A stretch of 64,000 bases of DNA from Lientehia sp934351765 (GTDB taxonomy: Bacteria; Bacillota; Clostridia; Lachnospirales; Lachnospiraceae), in NCBI RefSeq assembly GCF_052118925.1, contig NZ_JBQKGG010000012.1, positions 1 to 64,000 on the forward strand, read 5' to 3'. Within the stretch, counting starts at the first letter, position 1. Every line of letters starts with the position of its first letter. Of this stretch, positions 24,575 to 33,815 are shown in pieces. A model generated the notes under the pieces. It was not told the origin of the DNA and made no database searches. It saw only the letters and a program-made list of their open reading frames with translations. Both the position numbers and the translations under genes were made by a program.

Positions 24575-26764
24575 TTACAGATGAAGCACACGATCCTTGA
24601 TTTCCTGGGTACGTCCCTGATTCCAGAACTGGGTTCCGATATAACCGCAGGTCCGCCGTGCCACAAACATCTTATCCTGATCACGGTTTCCGCAGTTGGG
24701 GCATTCCCAGATGAGCTTGCCGTCCTCCTGCTCCTTGATCTGGATCTCTCCATCGTAGCCGCAGCACTCACAATAATCACTCTTGGTGTTCAGCTCCGCG
24801 TACATGATATTCTCATAAATGAACTTCATTACCGACAGCACCGCCGGAATATTGGTCTGCATGTTGGGCACCTCAATGTAGCTGATAGCGCCGCCCGGAG
24901 ACAGCTTCTGGAATTCCGACTCGAATTTTAACTTGCTGAACGCATCGATCTTCTCCGTTACATGAACATGATAGCTGTTGGTGATATAGTTTTTATCCGT
25001 CACTCCAGGAATGATGCCAAACCGCTTCTGTAAGCACTTGGCAAACTTGTAGGTCGTGGATTCCATGGGCGTTCCGTAAACGGAATAGCTGATGTTCTCC
25101 GCTGCCTTCCACTCCGCACACTTATCGTTGAGCTTCTGCATAACCGCCAGAGCGAAGGGCTTTGCCTCAGGATCCGTATGGGACTTGCCGATCATTCTCA
25201 TACACATCTCATAAAGTCCTACATAACCAAGAGAAATGGTCGAATAGCCGCCATATAACAGCTTGTCGATGGTCTCTCCCTTTTTCAGTCTTGCCAGTGC
25301 ACCGTACTGCCACAGGATCGGAGCTACATCGGAAATGGTTCCCAGAAGTCTCTCATGTCTGCACCGCAGTGCCCGGTGGCAAAGCTCCAGACGCTCCTCC
25401 AGGATCTCCCAGAATTTCTCCATGTCGCCTTCGGCGGTGCAGGCCACATCCACCAGATTGATGGTCACAACGCCCTGATTGAACCGTCCGTAGAATTTAT
25501 GGCTTCCGTCTGCATTCTTCTGGCTGTCCTCCACAGTCAGGAAGGAGCGGCAGCCCATGCAGGGGTATACACAGCCCCTCTTTAATTCCCGCATCACCTT
25601 GGCTGAAATATAATCGGGCACCATACGCTTCGCCGTACATTTCGCCGCCAGCTCGGTCAGATGCCAGTACTTGGAATCCTCCGTGATATTATCCTCATCC
25701 AGCACATAGATCAGCTTCGGGAACGCCGGTGTGATCCATACACCCTTTTCGTTCTTAACGCCCTGCATTCTCTGGATCAGGACCTCTTCAATGATCATGG
25801 CAAGATCATCTCTTGTCCGTCCCTCGGGAACCTCGTCCAGATACATGAACACAGTCACAAAGGGAGCCTGACCGTTACAGGTCATCAGAGTGATCAGCTG
25901 GTACTGGATCGTCTGGATCCCGCTCTTGACCTCATCGCGGAGTCTCCGTTCCGTCACCTTGTCGATGATATCCATATCCAGCGGTTCCCCGCATTCCTTC
26001 CGCTCCGCGATGACATTTTTCTTTAATTTCTGGCGGCTCACATCCACGAAGGGCGCCAGATGCGCCAGCGAAAAGGACTGTCCGCCGTACTGGTTGCTGG
26101 CAACCTGCGCCACGATCTGGGTCGTCACATTGCAGGCAGTAAAAAAGCTGTGGGGCTTCTCGATCATCGTCTCGCTGATGACCGTTCCGTTCTGGAGCAT
26201 ATCCTCCAGATTGATGAGATCGCAGTTGTGCTCCCGCTGTGCATAATAATCTGTATCATGAAAATGAATGATTCCGGCCTCATGAGCCTGGACGATCTCC
26301 TCCGGAAGCAGTACACGGCGGGACAGATCCTTGCTCACCTCACCGGCCATATAATCACGCTGAGTCGAGTTGATCACCGGATTTTTATTGGAATTTTCCT
26401 GAGTCACTTCCTCGTTAATGTTGTCCAGAAGCGACAGGATTCCGTTGTCGGTGGTATTGGATTTTCTGGTCAGCTCCCGCTTATAACGATAGCGGACATA
26501 TTTCTGTGCCACCTCATAACCGCGCATTTCCATGATCCCGGTTTCTACCATGTCCTGAATATCCTCTACATTCACCGCATGCATCGATTCCGCGATCCGG
26601 TCAGCCACATTGTCAGCCACTGCCAGGATCTGGTACTCGTTCATCTGATGAAGCTTATCCACCTCACCATTCGCTGCCGTAATCGCATTTACAATTTTGG
26701 AAATATCAAAGGCAACTTCCTCCCCGTTCCGCTTAATTACCCGGTTTTTTACATGCGTTCCCAT
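24575..26764 (-). CDS. nrdD: Anaerobic ribonucleoside-triphosphate reductase NrdD
   Basis: The protein of about 729 residues has an N-terminal ATP cone (VIKRNGEEVAFDISKIVNAI), a long barrel domain and the C-terminal glycyl-radical segment RRTCGYIGTQFWNQGR. The zinc site is formed by CECCGYDG and CPNCGNRD. It makes dNTPs under anaerobic conditions with NrdG. Two in-frame ATGs lie two codons apart; the second (26764) has the better distance from GGAGG. Two NrdR boxes lie about 60-110 bases upstream. Confidence 0.96.
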   Translation of the reverse strand: MGTHVKNRVIKRNGEEVAFDISKIVNAITAANGEVDKLHQMNEYQILAVADNVADRIAESMHAVNVEDIQDMVETGIMEMRGYEVAQKYVRYRYKRELTRKSNTTDNGILSLLDNINEEVTQENSNKNPVINSTQRDYMAGEVSKDLSRRVLLPEEIVQAHEAGIIHFHDTDYYAQREHNCDLINLEDMLQNGTVISETMIEKPHSFFTACNVTTQIVAQVASNQYGGQSFSLAHLAPFVDVSRQKLKKNVIAERKECGEPLDMDIIDKVTERRLRDEVKSGIQTIQYQLITLMTCNGQAPFVTVFMYLDEVPEGRTRDDLAMIIEEVLIQRMQGVKNEKGVWITPAFPKLIYVLDEDNITEDSKYWHLTELAAKCTAKRMVPDYISAKVMRELKRGCVYPCMGCRSFLTVEDSQKNADGSHKFYGRFNQGVVTINLVDVACTAEGDMEKFWEILEERLELCHRALRCRHERLLGTISDVAPILWQYGALARLKKGETIDKLLYGGYSTISLGYVGLYEMCMRMIGKSHTDPEAKPFALAVMQKLNDKCAEWKAAENISYSVYGTPMESTTYKFAKCLQKRFGIIPGVTDKNYITNSYHVHVTEKIDAFSKLKFESEFQKLSPGGAISYIEVPNMQTNIPAVLSVMKFIYENIMYAELNTKSDYCECCGYDGEIQIKEQEDGKLIWECPNCGNRDQDKMFVARRTCGYIGTQFWNQGRTQEIKDRVLHL

Positions 26765-26824
26765 AACCATTCTCCTCCCTATTTTTCGCTATCCGTATGC
26801 CGTCTGTGTCCTTCAGGCTTCTCT

Positions 26825-26840
26825 ACACAATATATTGATA
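26825..26840. promoter_or_regulatory. NrdR box 1 upstream of nrdD
   Basis: ACACAATATATTGATA fits the NrdR consensus (acaCwAtATaTwGtgt). It lies 32 bases from the second box, that is three helical turns, as is usual for NrdR box pairs. Confidence 0.8.
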
Positions 26841-26856
26841 TCTTTTTCTATATCTA

Positions 26857-26872
26857 GCACAATATATAGTTG
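26857..26872. promoter_or_regulatory. NrdR box 2 upstream of nrdD
   Basis: GCACAATATATAGTTG shares the core CACAATATAT with box 1. NrdR represses ribonucleotide reductase genes when ATP/dATP is bound; its gene is not in this window. Confidence 0.8.
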
Positions 26873-27023
26873 CAGTGACTATGATAACACAACACTTAGG
26901 TTTTGAAAAGGGGCTTTTTCCTTTTTTCATGTTTTTTAAAAAAACAAGAAGTCAACTATTCCACGATCTCTATAACAGCAGGCTCAGCTTCTTTTCCATC
27001 CCCGACAGTGTTTCATGTACATC
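26873..27023. other. Spacer upstream of the nrdD control region
   Basis: No gene is seen between the NrdR boxes and the terminator of the malic enzyme gene. The stretch is AT-rich with oligo-T runs (TTTTTCATG, TTTTTTAAAAAAACAAG). The nrdD promoter should lie near the boxes, but I could not assign -35/-10 elements. Confidence 0.4.
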
Positions 27024-27056
27024 AAAAGGAGGCCCGGGGTTCTCCGCGCCTCCTTA
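27024..27056 (-). terminator. Probable terminator of the malic enzyme gene
   Basis: AAGGAGGC and GCCTCCTT form an 8-bp stem around a GC-rich loop, followed on the minus strand by TTTTG. It lies about 45 bases past the stop. Confidence 0.65.
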
Positions 27057-27099
27057 ACCATTTCATTTATCAGCACCCCGCACGGCGTGCTTTTTACTC

Positions 27100-28275
27100 T
27101 TACAGTCTTGCTACGCCGGTATCTCTCGCTGCCTGAGCAACTGCCTTGGCAACCGCAGGTCCCACTCTCTTGTCGAATGCCTTGGGGATAATATACTCGG
27201 GAGACAGCTCCTCATCGGTGATCAGACTGCTGAGAGCCTCTGCTGCCGCAATCTTCATGGCATCATTGATATCGCTTGCGCGTACATCAAAGGTTCCACG
27301 GAATACACCGGGGAATGCAAGTACGTTATTGATCTGGTTGGGGAAATCGCTCCGTCCGGTTGCGATAACCTTTGCACCGCCTGCCTTTGCATCCTCAGGG
27401 AAGATCTCGGGAGTCGGGTTTGCACATGCAAAGATCACAGCATCCTTTGCCATGGTCTTTACCATATCGATTGTCAGCACTCCGGGGGCGGAAACGCCGA
27501 TAAATACATCTGCGCCCTTGATCACATCTGCCAGGGAGCCTGCTTTCTTTTCTTTATTGGTCACAAGTGCCATTTCTTCTTTGATAGGATTCATTCCCTC
27601 TTTCCGGCCTTCATAGATCGCACCCTTGCGGTCGCAGAGGATCACATTCTTGTAGCCGGCGGACAGCAGCAGCTTTGTGATGGAGATCGCAGCGGCACCT
27701 GCACCGTTTACAACGATCTGAACATCTTCCTTCTTCTTTCCGACTACACGCATAGCGTTGTTTAAGCCTGCCAGAGTGATGATGGCAGTACCATGCTGGT
27801 CATCATGGAAGATCGGGATATCACATTTTTCCTTTAACTTCTTCTCGATCTCAAAGCATCTGGGAGCGGAGATGTCCTCCAGGTTTACACCGCCGAAGGA
27901 ACCGGAGATCATGTAGATCGTGTTTACGATCTCATCCACATCCTTGCTCTTAATACACATAGGGAATGCATCCACATCACCGAATTCCTTGAACAGAACG
28001 CATTTTCCTTCCATAACCGGCATACCGGCCTCAGGACCGATATCGCCAAGTCCGAGAACTGCGGTACCATCAGTAACTACAAGACACATATTATGACGGC
28101 GTGTCAGCTCATAGCTCTTATTTACATCCTTCTGGATCTCCAGGCAGGGCTGTGCAACACCGGGAGTATACGCCAGGGATAAATCATCCTTTGTTTTAAC
28201 AGGAACTCTTGATACTACTTCAATCTTGCCTTTCCATTCTCCGTGGAGGCGCAGGGATTCTTTTGCGTAATCCAT
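27100..28275 (-). CDS. NAD(P)-dependent malic enzyme (short form)
   Basis: The 391-residue enzyme decarboxylates malate to pyruvate. Family blocks are LAYTPGVAQPCLEI near residue 40, GDIGPEAGMPVMEGK, and PIFHDDQHGTAIITLAGL, which holds the metal and substrate ligands. The Rossmann fold follows (IVVNGAGAAAISITKLLL). The length is that of the short bacterial form without a phosphotransacetylase domain. AAGGAG lies 11 bases before the ATG at 28275; an upstream ATG pair has no ribosome site. NAD versus NADP preference cannot be told by eye. Confidence 0.92.
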   Translation of the reverse strand: MDYAKESLRLHGEWKGKIEVVSRVPVKTKDDLSLAYTPGVAQPCLEIQKDVNKSYELTRRHNMCLVVTDGTAVLGLGDIGPEAGMPVMEGKCVLFKEFGDVDAFPMCIKSKDVDEIVNTIYMISGSFGGVNLEDISAPRCFEIEKKLKEKCDIPIFHDDQHGTAIITLAGLNNAMRVVGKKKEDVQIVVNGAGAAAISITKLLLSAGYKNVILCDRKGAIYEGRKEGMNPIKEEMALVTNKEKKAGSLADVIKGADVFIGVSAPGVLTIDMVKTMAKDAVIFACANPTPEIFPEDAKAGGAKVIATGRSDFPNQINNVLAFPGVFRGTFDVRASDINDAMKIAAAEALSSLITDEELSPEYIIPKAFDKRVGPAVAKAVAQAARDTGVARL

Positions 28276-28366
28276 AGTAATCTGATCTCCTTCTTCTTTA
28301 TATAAATTCATCATTCATCTGTCCGTCCGTGTTTGTCAATTTATTCACAACCAGGGGACGATTTTG

Positions 28367-28395
28367 ATTATAACATATTACTTTTTCAGAATCAA
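28367..28395 (-). promoter_or_regulatory. Sigma-A promoter of the malic enzyme gene
   Basis: On the minus strand TTGATT and TATAAT are separated by 17 bases, about 90 bases before the start codon. Confidence 0.75.
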
Positions 28396-28451
28396 CTACT
28401 TAACGGAGTTTTTATATTTGGTAACCAGTTGAGAAAGTGAAAGATGGATGC

Positions 28452-29063
28452 CTAAAATTCTACCGTACCGCTGAGATAAACCTCAAATTTCCCTATACTT
28501 TTCGTTATCCCCACTCTTCCCGGTACGGATACAGAACCTCTGTTATAATTTTTTACCCATGGACGTGACCATGGATATGAGCCATATTCTGTTTGTTTCG
28601 GAAGATCCGGCCGTTCTACCAACAACAGCCACTGGTCGGTCCACTTCGGAATAAGATCATCCCGCGCCTCGCATTTAAACTCTATTTTTACGTTTTCTTC
28701 TTTTGCCAGACGTTCAAGTTCATCACGATAAATCCGGTACTTTTCATAATTATCAGAGGTGCAGTCCGTCACATACATCTCTTCCGACATGGAGAGAATC
28801 CCCTGTCTTACTTTTTCCCTCTGCCACACAAATTTAAAATACTTTTTCCCACAAAATTTAGCTCCTGAGCAGATGGCACACGCTCTTCTTTTTCCCACTT
28901 CGCCTTTTCGGAATATTCCTATGGAAATATTCTTTTTGAAACCTTCCTTCAATGTATTAAAATCTGCCCTGGCATCCTCCAGAACCTCCTGTTTCATTTC
29001 TTCCCGCGACTTTGCTTTTGCAGTCTCCGGCACCACTGCCCGAAGTTCATCCTGAAATGACAT
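28452..29063 (-). CDS. Hypothetical protein with a Cys-rich CAICSGAKFC segment
   Basis: The 203-residue protein is not recognised. An N-terminal helical stretch (SREEMKQEVLEDARADFNTL) leads to a basic region with three cysteines (CAICSGAKFCGKKYF), which could bind metal. The middle is helical and charged (YRDELERLAKEENVKIEF), and the C terminus looks beta-rich (GKFEVYLSGTVEF). There is no signal peptide or membrane segment. GGAGGAG lies 8 bases before the ATG and a sigma-A promoter is present, so the gene is real. Confidence 0.75.
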   Translation of the reverse strand: MSFQDELRAVVPETAKAKSREEMKQEVLEDARADFNTLKEGFKKNISIGIFRKGEVGKRRACAICSGAKFCGKKYFKFVWQREKVRQGILSMSEEMYVTDCTSDNYEKYRIYRDELERLAKEENVKIEFKCEARDDLIPKWTDQWLLLVERPDLPKQTEYGSYPWSRPWVKNYNRGSVSVPGRVGITKSIGKFEVYLSGTVEF

Positions 29064-29147
29064 ATCTTCTGCTCCTCCCCGTTTTTATTTTTTGTACGTT
29101 ATCGTTTCTGCTTTATCTTTTCCGTTTTCCCATTTCTGTTCTTTTTC

Positions 29148-29175
29148 ATTATACTACATTTCAGCCCTCCTACAA
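29148..29175 (-). promoter_or_regulatory. Sigma-A promoter of the 203-residue hypothetical gene
   Basis: TTGTAG and TATAAT are separated by 16 bases on the minus strand, about 85 bases before the start codon. The -35 lies at the end of the upstream phosphatase-like gene. Confidence 0.6.
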
Positions 29176-29181
29176 AACCAC

Positions 29182-29787
29182 TTATTCCAGGATCTGCCAC
29201 CGTTCATACCGGCATGGTTCTCCGTTCTGTACGTTCCGGAATGCCTCATCATTTTTCTGTTTTCGCCTCCATACATCCTCCCAGGAAATAGAAATTCCCG
29301 CTTCCCGGCACAGGCAATAATAGACAAGCGTATTCGGTACATAATAGGGGTTTTCCCACACTTCCCGGTCGGATCTTCCGCTTATCCGAAGTAGTGCCGC
29401 CGCGACCGCCGGACTGCGGGAACCGCCTTTGGAACAGCAGACATACAGATCTGTCACAGTCTCCGGCAGCTCTTCCAGAAATCGCAGGATCGCCCGTGCG
29501 TGTGCCCCGCCAAACGCCCCTGCATACTGCGGATCTTCCACATCCGGAAACGGCAGGATCAGAATATGGTTCTGGCCGCATCGTCTCAGCGAAGGCGTGA
29601 CCCGGCCGGTACAGCTTATGAGGGCATTCCGCTCCGGCGGCAGGTCAAAAGCCTCCGCCGAAACCGCCGTAACTGCCAGGATATGAATGGAATATTGGGG
29701 AATCCGGATTCTTTTTCCATGTTCCGCTTCATGTCTGTCTATAAATGTTTTCCCGTTTCCTGCTTTATATCCCGCCATGTCAGACAC
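29182..29787 (-). CDS. Tyrosine-phosphatase-like protein
   Basis: The 201-residue protein carries CSKGGSRS, the C-x5-R signature loop of cysteine-based phosphatases, near residue 118. It is preceded by VTDLYVC, as the strand before the P-loop, and followed by a helix AVAAALLRI. An upstream Asp-rich loop (LPFPDVEDPQ) could supply the general acid. It resembles short dual-specificity-type phosphatases found in clostridia and their phages. The start is uncertain: GTG at 29787 behind AGAAGAAAT, or ATG at 29778. Its substrate is unknown. Confidence 0.65.
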   Translation of the reverse strand: MSDMAGYKAGNGKTFIDRHEAEHGKRIRIPQYSIHILAVTAVSAEAFDLPPERNALISCTGRVTPSLRRCGQNHILILPFPDVEDPQYAGAFGGAHARAILRFLEELPETVTDLYVCCSKGGSRSPAVAAALLRISGRSDREVWENPYYVPNTLVYYCLCREAGISISWEDVWRRKQKNDEAFRNVQNGEPCRYERWQILE

Positions 29788-29910
29788 ACATTTCTTCTAT
29801 AATAATAGATCAACAACAAATTTTCGGATTCATCTGTCACTTCAGCTCCATCTTACACGCTCTCATCGGACAAAAACAGACCAGGCTCACAAAACCACTT
29901 ACAAAATGTG

Positions 29911-29940
29911 AAAGGAGCCGGTGTCTCCACCGGCTCCCTT
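29911..29940 (-). terminator. Terminator of gdhA
   Basis: GGAGCCGGTG pairs with CACCGGCTCC around a 4- to 6-base loop, followed on the minus strand by TTTCACATTTT. It lies 30 bases past the gdhA stop. Confidence 0.85.
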
Positions 29941-29970
29941 CTGAGGTAATATGTAGATGTTAGATAGATT

Positions 29971-31335
29971 TTAGAATACTCCCTGCTCATACATCGCCTG
30001 AGCAACCTTCTTGAAGCCTGCGATATTCGCTCCGGCAACAAGGTCATAACCAAGACCGTACTCTTCTGCGGCTTCTGCGGAAACCTTATGGATGTTCTGC
30101 ATCATCTTATGAAGCTGTGCATCAACTTCCTCTGCAGTCCATACAAGACGCTCGGAGTTCTGAGACATCTCAAGACCGGAAACGCCTACGCCGCCGGCAT
30201 TAACTGCCTTGGAAGGAGCAACGATCATATGCTCCTGTCCGCGAAGATAATTCAGAGCGTCGTTGGTGGTAGGCATATTTGCCACCTCGATGTAATACTT
30301 TACGCCGGAAGCTGCGATCTTTTCTGCAGATTCCATACGGACATCGTTCTGAGTAGCCGCGGGCATATATACGTCAACATCCTTAACGCCCCAGCACTTC
30401 TCACCGGGAACAAATTCAACACCGAACTTGTCTGCGTAAGGCTTGCAGTGCATAGGATCCTTTGCACGCATTTCAAGGATGTAGTTGAGCTTTTCTTCTG
30501 TAACAACACCTTCCGGATCATGAATATATCCGTCAGGACCTGCGAAATATGTAACCTTTGCACCAAGCATAGCAGCCTTCTTCATGATGCCCCAGCCTAC
30601 ATTGCCGTAGCCGGAAATAGCAATTCTCTTGCCCTCGATGGTATCATTCTCGTGCTTGAGAACCTCCTGAAGATAATATACTGCACCAAAGCCGGTTGCT
30701 TCCGGACGGATCAGGGAACCGCCGTAGCTGAGGCCTTTACCGGTGAGAACGCCGTTCTCCCAAACGCCCTTCAGGCGGCGGTACTGGCCATACAGATAAC
30801 CGATCTCACGGCCGCCGACACCCATATCACCTGCGGGAATGTCGATATCGGGTCCGATATAACGGTACAGAGCTGTCATATAGCTCTGGCAGAATCTCTC
30901 AACCTCTGCTGCAGACTTGCCGGCAGGATCAAAGTCGGAACCGCCCTTTGCACCGCCCATAGGAAGACCGGTTAAGCTGTTCTTAAAGGTCTGCTCAAAG
31001 CCGAGGAACTTGATTACGCCCTCATAAACATTTTTCTGGAAACGAAGACCGCCCTTGTACGGTCCGATCGCACCGTTGAACTGGCAGCGCCAGCCACGGT
31101 TTGTATGATATTCGCCATTGTCATCCATCCAGCATACACGAAATGTAAACATACGCTCCGGCTCTACCATTCTCTTAAGCAGATCTGCCTTCACATACTC
31201 CGGATGTGCATCCATGATCGGAGAGATCGATGAAAAAACCTCCTCAACAGTCTGAACGAATTCAGGCTCATTCTTATGTGTCGCTTTTACATAATCAATT
31301 ACACTTGCTACGTAAGGATTTAAATTGTTACCCAT
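29971..31335 (-). CDS. gdhA: NADP-type glutamate dehydrogenase
   Basis: The 454-residue enzyme makes glutamate from 2-oxoglutarate and ammonia. The conserved substrate loop GLPMGGAKGGSDFDP with its catalytic lysine, the FQTF-like block GFEQTFKNSLTG, and GYGNVGWGIMKKAAMLG of the cofactor fold are visible. Sequence and length match the hexameric NADP-dependent class found in clostridia and E. coli. AGGAGG precedes the ATG at 31335 by 9 bases. Its product may draw on ammonia released by the eut pathway; that link is inference. Confidence 0.94.
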   Translation of the reverse strand: MGNNLNPYVASVIDYVKATHKNEPEFVQTVEEVFSSISPIMDAHPEYVKADLLKRMVEPERMFTFRVCWMDDNGEYHTNRGWRCQFNGAIGPYKGGLRFQKNVYEGVIKFLGFEQTFKNSLTGLPMGGAKGGSDFDPAGKSAAEVERFCQSYMTALYRYIGPDIDIPAGDMGVGGREIGYLYGQYRRLKGVWENGVLTGKGLSYGGSLIRPEATGFGAVYYLQEVLKHENDTIEGKRIAISGYGNVGWGIMKKAAMLGAKVTYFAGPDGYIHDPEGVVTEEKLNYILEMRAKDPMHCKPYADKFGVEFVPGEKCWGVKDVDVYMPAATQNDVRMESAEKIAASGVKYYIEVANMPTTNDALNYLRGQEHMIVAPSKAVNAGGVGVSGLEMSQNSERLVWTAEEVDAQLHKMMQNIHKVSAEAAEEYGLGYDLVAGANIAGFKKVAQAMYEQGVF

Positions 31336-31415
31336 AACCTTATTCCTCCTCATGCTCTTTTCTAAGTGGCAGCTGGTATTCTCTACACCCCCATGTAGTG
31401 TCTCCATCTGCCCTC

Positions 31416-31444
31416 ATTATTTCTCAAAAAGAGATATCTGTCAA
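31416..31444 (-). promoter_or_regulatory. Sigma-A promoter of gdhA
   Basis: TTGACA and AATAAT are separated by 17 bases on the minus strand, about 80 bases before the start codon. A small CTACA..TGTAG hairpin lies in the leader. Confidence 0.8.
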
Positions 31445-31523
31445 CACCCCAGTTTTATTTTAGAATTTTCGAAAGTTTCGGCGGTTTATGCAGAGGTTTT
31501 TATCATTTTATTCCGGTTTTTCA

Positions 31524-31563
31524 TAAAAAAATTAAGGGCTCCCTGCCCCGGAGCCCTTAATTC
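31524..31563 (-). terminator. Terminator of the S1-relQ-rmlD-gltP string
   Basis: AATTAAGGGCTCC and GGAGCCCTTAATT form a 13-bp stem around a 7-base loop, followed by TTTTTTTATG on the minus strand. Confidence 0.93.
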
Positions 31564-31672
31564 AGCCGATCTTATTCGTGCATAATGTACAGTTTAATTG
31601 GATTTTTCTTTTTTCTTTATGCAATTCGTTGTGCAATTCGCAGTTTTTACAGGTGTCTCACTTTTGTCTCGG

Positions 31673-32962
31673 CTACAACTCCGGATTCTTTCCGGCATTC
31701 ATGTCGTTAAAGACCTCCTTGTCGAAGCCGCCGGCCTGATGTGCCACGATGGTCGTGCAGACCGCGTCTCCGGTGATGTTGACTGCAGTACGGCTCATAT
31801 CCAGGATCCGGTCGATTCCCATAATAATACCAATGGCCTCCACCGGAAGTCCCACCGATGCAAATACCATAGTCAGGGTCACCAGACCGACCCCGGGAAC
31901 TCCTGCCGTTCCGATCGATGCCAGGGTTGCCGTAGCAATGACCATGGCATATTCCTTAAGACCCAGAGGAATTCCGAAGGCCTGCGCCGCAAATACAACC
32001 GCCACGCCCTGCATGATGGCGGTTCCGTCCATATTGATGGTCGCGCCAAGAGGAATCGTGAAGGAGGAAATCTTCTTGGTGACTCCTATTTTCTTGGACA
32101 GAGTATCAATGGACATGGGAATAGTGGCATTGGAGGTCGCCGTGGAAAAGGCGAAGCCCATGACCGGTGCAAATTTCTTTAAAAACTTTAACGGATTGGC
32201 TCCTGTAAAGATCTTTAACATAAGCATGTAGACCACGCCGCACTGGATCACCAGCGCCAGCATCACCCCGGCCATATATTTGATCAGGTTTGCAAACGCA
32301 CCAAATCCAATGTTGGTAAACGTCTTTGCCACCAGACAGAACACACCCACCGGAGCCACCTTCATGACCATCATGGTCATTTCCATCATCACATCATTGA
32401 ACTGGGCGAAGAAGTTGGAAACCACCTCGGCCCGCTCTCCGAGCTTTGCCAGGATAATGCCGATGATCAGGGCAAAGACAATGATCTGAAGCATATTTCC
32501 TTCCGCAAGTCCCTGGATCGGATTCTTCGGAATGATGTTCAGCAGGGTATCCACCAGAGACACCGACTGTACCTCTGCCACCTCGGCAGTCTGGAGACTG
32601 GACACATCCAGGCCGATGCCCGGATTGATGAGATTTCCCACGGCCAGCGCCACCGAGATCGCCAGAGCCGTTGTCACCAGGTAAAAGGCCAGGGTCTTGA
32701 TTCCGACCTTTCCAAGGCTCTTCGTATCGCCAATGGCGGAGCTTCCGCACACCAGGGAACAGAATACCAGCGGTACCACCAGCATCTGCATGAGACGCAG
32801 GAAGCCGGTTCCGCAGACTTCAAAGATTCCGGCGACAAATACCTGATCCCGCACATAGCCCGCCGGAGCAAAATAGTGGAGCAGTACTCCGGTCAGGGAG
32901 CCCAGAAGCAGAGCAATAAATATGTACGTTGTCAGGCCGATTTTCTTTTTCTTTTTATTCAT
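31673..32962 (-). CDS. Dicarboxylate/amino acid:cation symporter (GltP/GltT type)
   Basis: The 429-residue membrane protein belongs to the glutamate/aspartate symporter family. Eight helices and two hairpins are expected. The signature blocks are seen: MSIDTLSKKIGVTKKISSFTIPLGATINMDGTA (the serine/NMDGT substrate and sodium site) and the last helix VGLPVEAIGIIMGIDRILDMSRTAVNITGD. It imports glutamate, aspartate or C4 acids with H+ or Na+. The ATG overlaps the rmlD stop (ATGAATAA), so it is translationally coupled. Confidence 0.9.
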   Translation of the reverse strand: MNKKKKKIGLTTYIFIALLLGSLTGVLLHYFAPAGYVRDQVFVAGIFEVCGTGFLRLMQMLVVPLVFCSLVCGSSAIGDTKSLGKVGIKTLAFYLVTTALAISVALAVGNLINPGIGLDVSSLQTAEVAEVQSVSLVDTLLNIIPKNPIQGLAEGNMLQIIVFALIIGIILAKLGERAEVVSNFFAQFNDVMMEMTMMVMKVAPVGVFCLVAKTFTNIGFGAFANLIKYMAGVMLALVIQCGVVYMLMLKIFTGANPLKFLKKFAPVMGFAFSTATSNATIPMSIDTLSKKIGVTKKISSFTIPLGATINMDGTAIMQGVAVVFAAQAFGIPLGLKEYAMVIATATLASIGTAGVPGVGLVTLTMVFASVGLPVEAIGIIMGIDRILDMSRTAVNITGDAVCTTIVAHQAGGFDKEVFNDMNAGKNPEL

Positions 32963-33815
32963 TGATCTTTTTCCCTTCCATGAACCTTGCAAGGGATTCC
33001 TTCCAGGTCGGCATCTGGTGGATTCCCGACATCCGCATCATGAAATTATCCAGAAGCGTATAGCGGGGACGGTTCACAATGGACGGATTGTCTCCGGCCG
33101 CCAGCGGCTCGATCCGCACATCCTTTCCCGACAGCCGCACAATCTCCCTGGCAAACTCATACCGGCTGCACATCCCCTCACAGGAAGCATGATAAATTCC
33201 ATACTCGGAGGAATGGATCAGCTTGACAATAAACTCTGCCAGATCATCGGCGCTGGTAGGCGTGCTCACCTGATCCACCGGCACAAAGATCGTGTCTTCG
33301 GTCAGAAGCCCGTCCAGAATATAACTTACAAAGTTGTTTTTCGTGTTTCCGTAGATCCAGGAGCTGCGGACAACCATGTGTTTCGGTGCCAGCTCCCGTA
33401 CAAACTGCTCCCCGGCAAGCTTGGACTTTCCGTAAACAGTCCGGGGATTTACCCGGTCAAACTCCGTCAGAGGATGCTTTGCCGTTCCGTCGAATACATC
33501 GTCGGTGGAAATATGGATCAGCTTTGCATTGACCTTTCTTGCTGCGATAGCCAGGTTTCTTGCTCCCAGGGCATTAACCTTAAAGGCAGCCTCAGCCTGA
33601 CGTTCACATATGGCCAGATCGGTCATGGCCGCACAGTTGATCACCACATCCGGGTGGTTGATATTTACAAATGATGTAACCTCCTCCAGATCGGTCACAT
33701 CCACGTCCAGATCTGAGGTCAGCACCTCGATCTTTACATCTTCATGGAGGATCCGGTAGATGGCGGAGCCAAGCTGACCTTTTGCTCCGGCGATCCATAC
33801 GCTCAGACTGCTCAT
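32955..33815 (-). CDS. dTDP-4-dehydrorhamnose reductase-like SDR (RmlD family)
   Basis: The 286-residue extended SDR has the NAD(P) motif AGAKGQLGSAI at the N terminus and the catalytic YGKSKLAGE (YxxxK). INHPDVVINCAAMTDL is typical of RmlD. RmlD makes dTDP-L-rhamnose for wall polysaccharides, but no rmlA, B or C is near, so the substrate is not certain. Its start overlaps the relQ stop by 4 bases (ATGA) and its stop overlaps the symporter start. Confidence 0.85.
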   Translation of the reverse strand: MSSLSVWIAGAKGQLGSAIYRILHEDVKIEVLTSDLDVDVTDLEEVTSFVNINHPDVVINCAAMTDLAICERQAEAAFKVNALGARNLAIAARKVNAKLIHISTDDVFDGTAKHPLTEFDRVNPRTVYGKSKLAGEQFVRELAPKHMVVRSSWIYGNTKNNFVSYILDGLLTEDTIFVPVDQVSTPTSADDLAEFIVKLIHSSEYGIYHASCEGMCSRYEFAREIVRLSGKDVRIEPLAAGDNPSIVNRPRYTLLDNFMMRMSGIHQMPTWKESLARFMEGKKINE

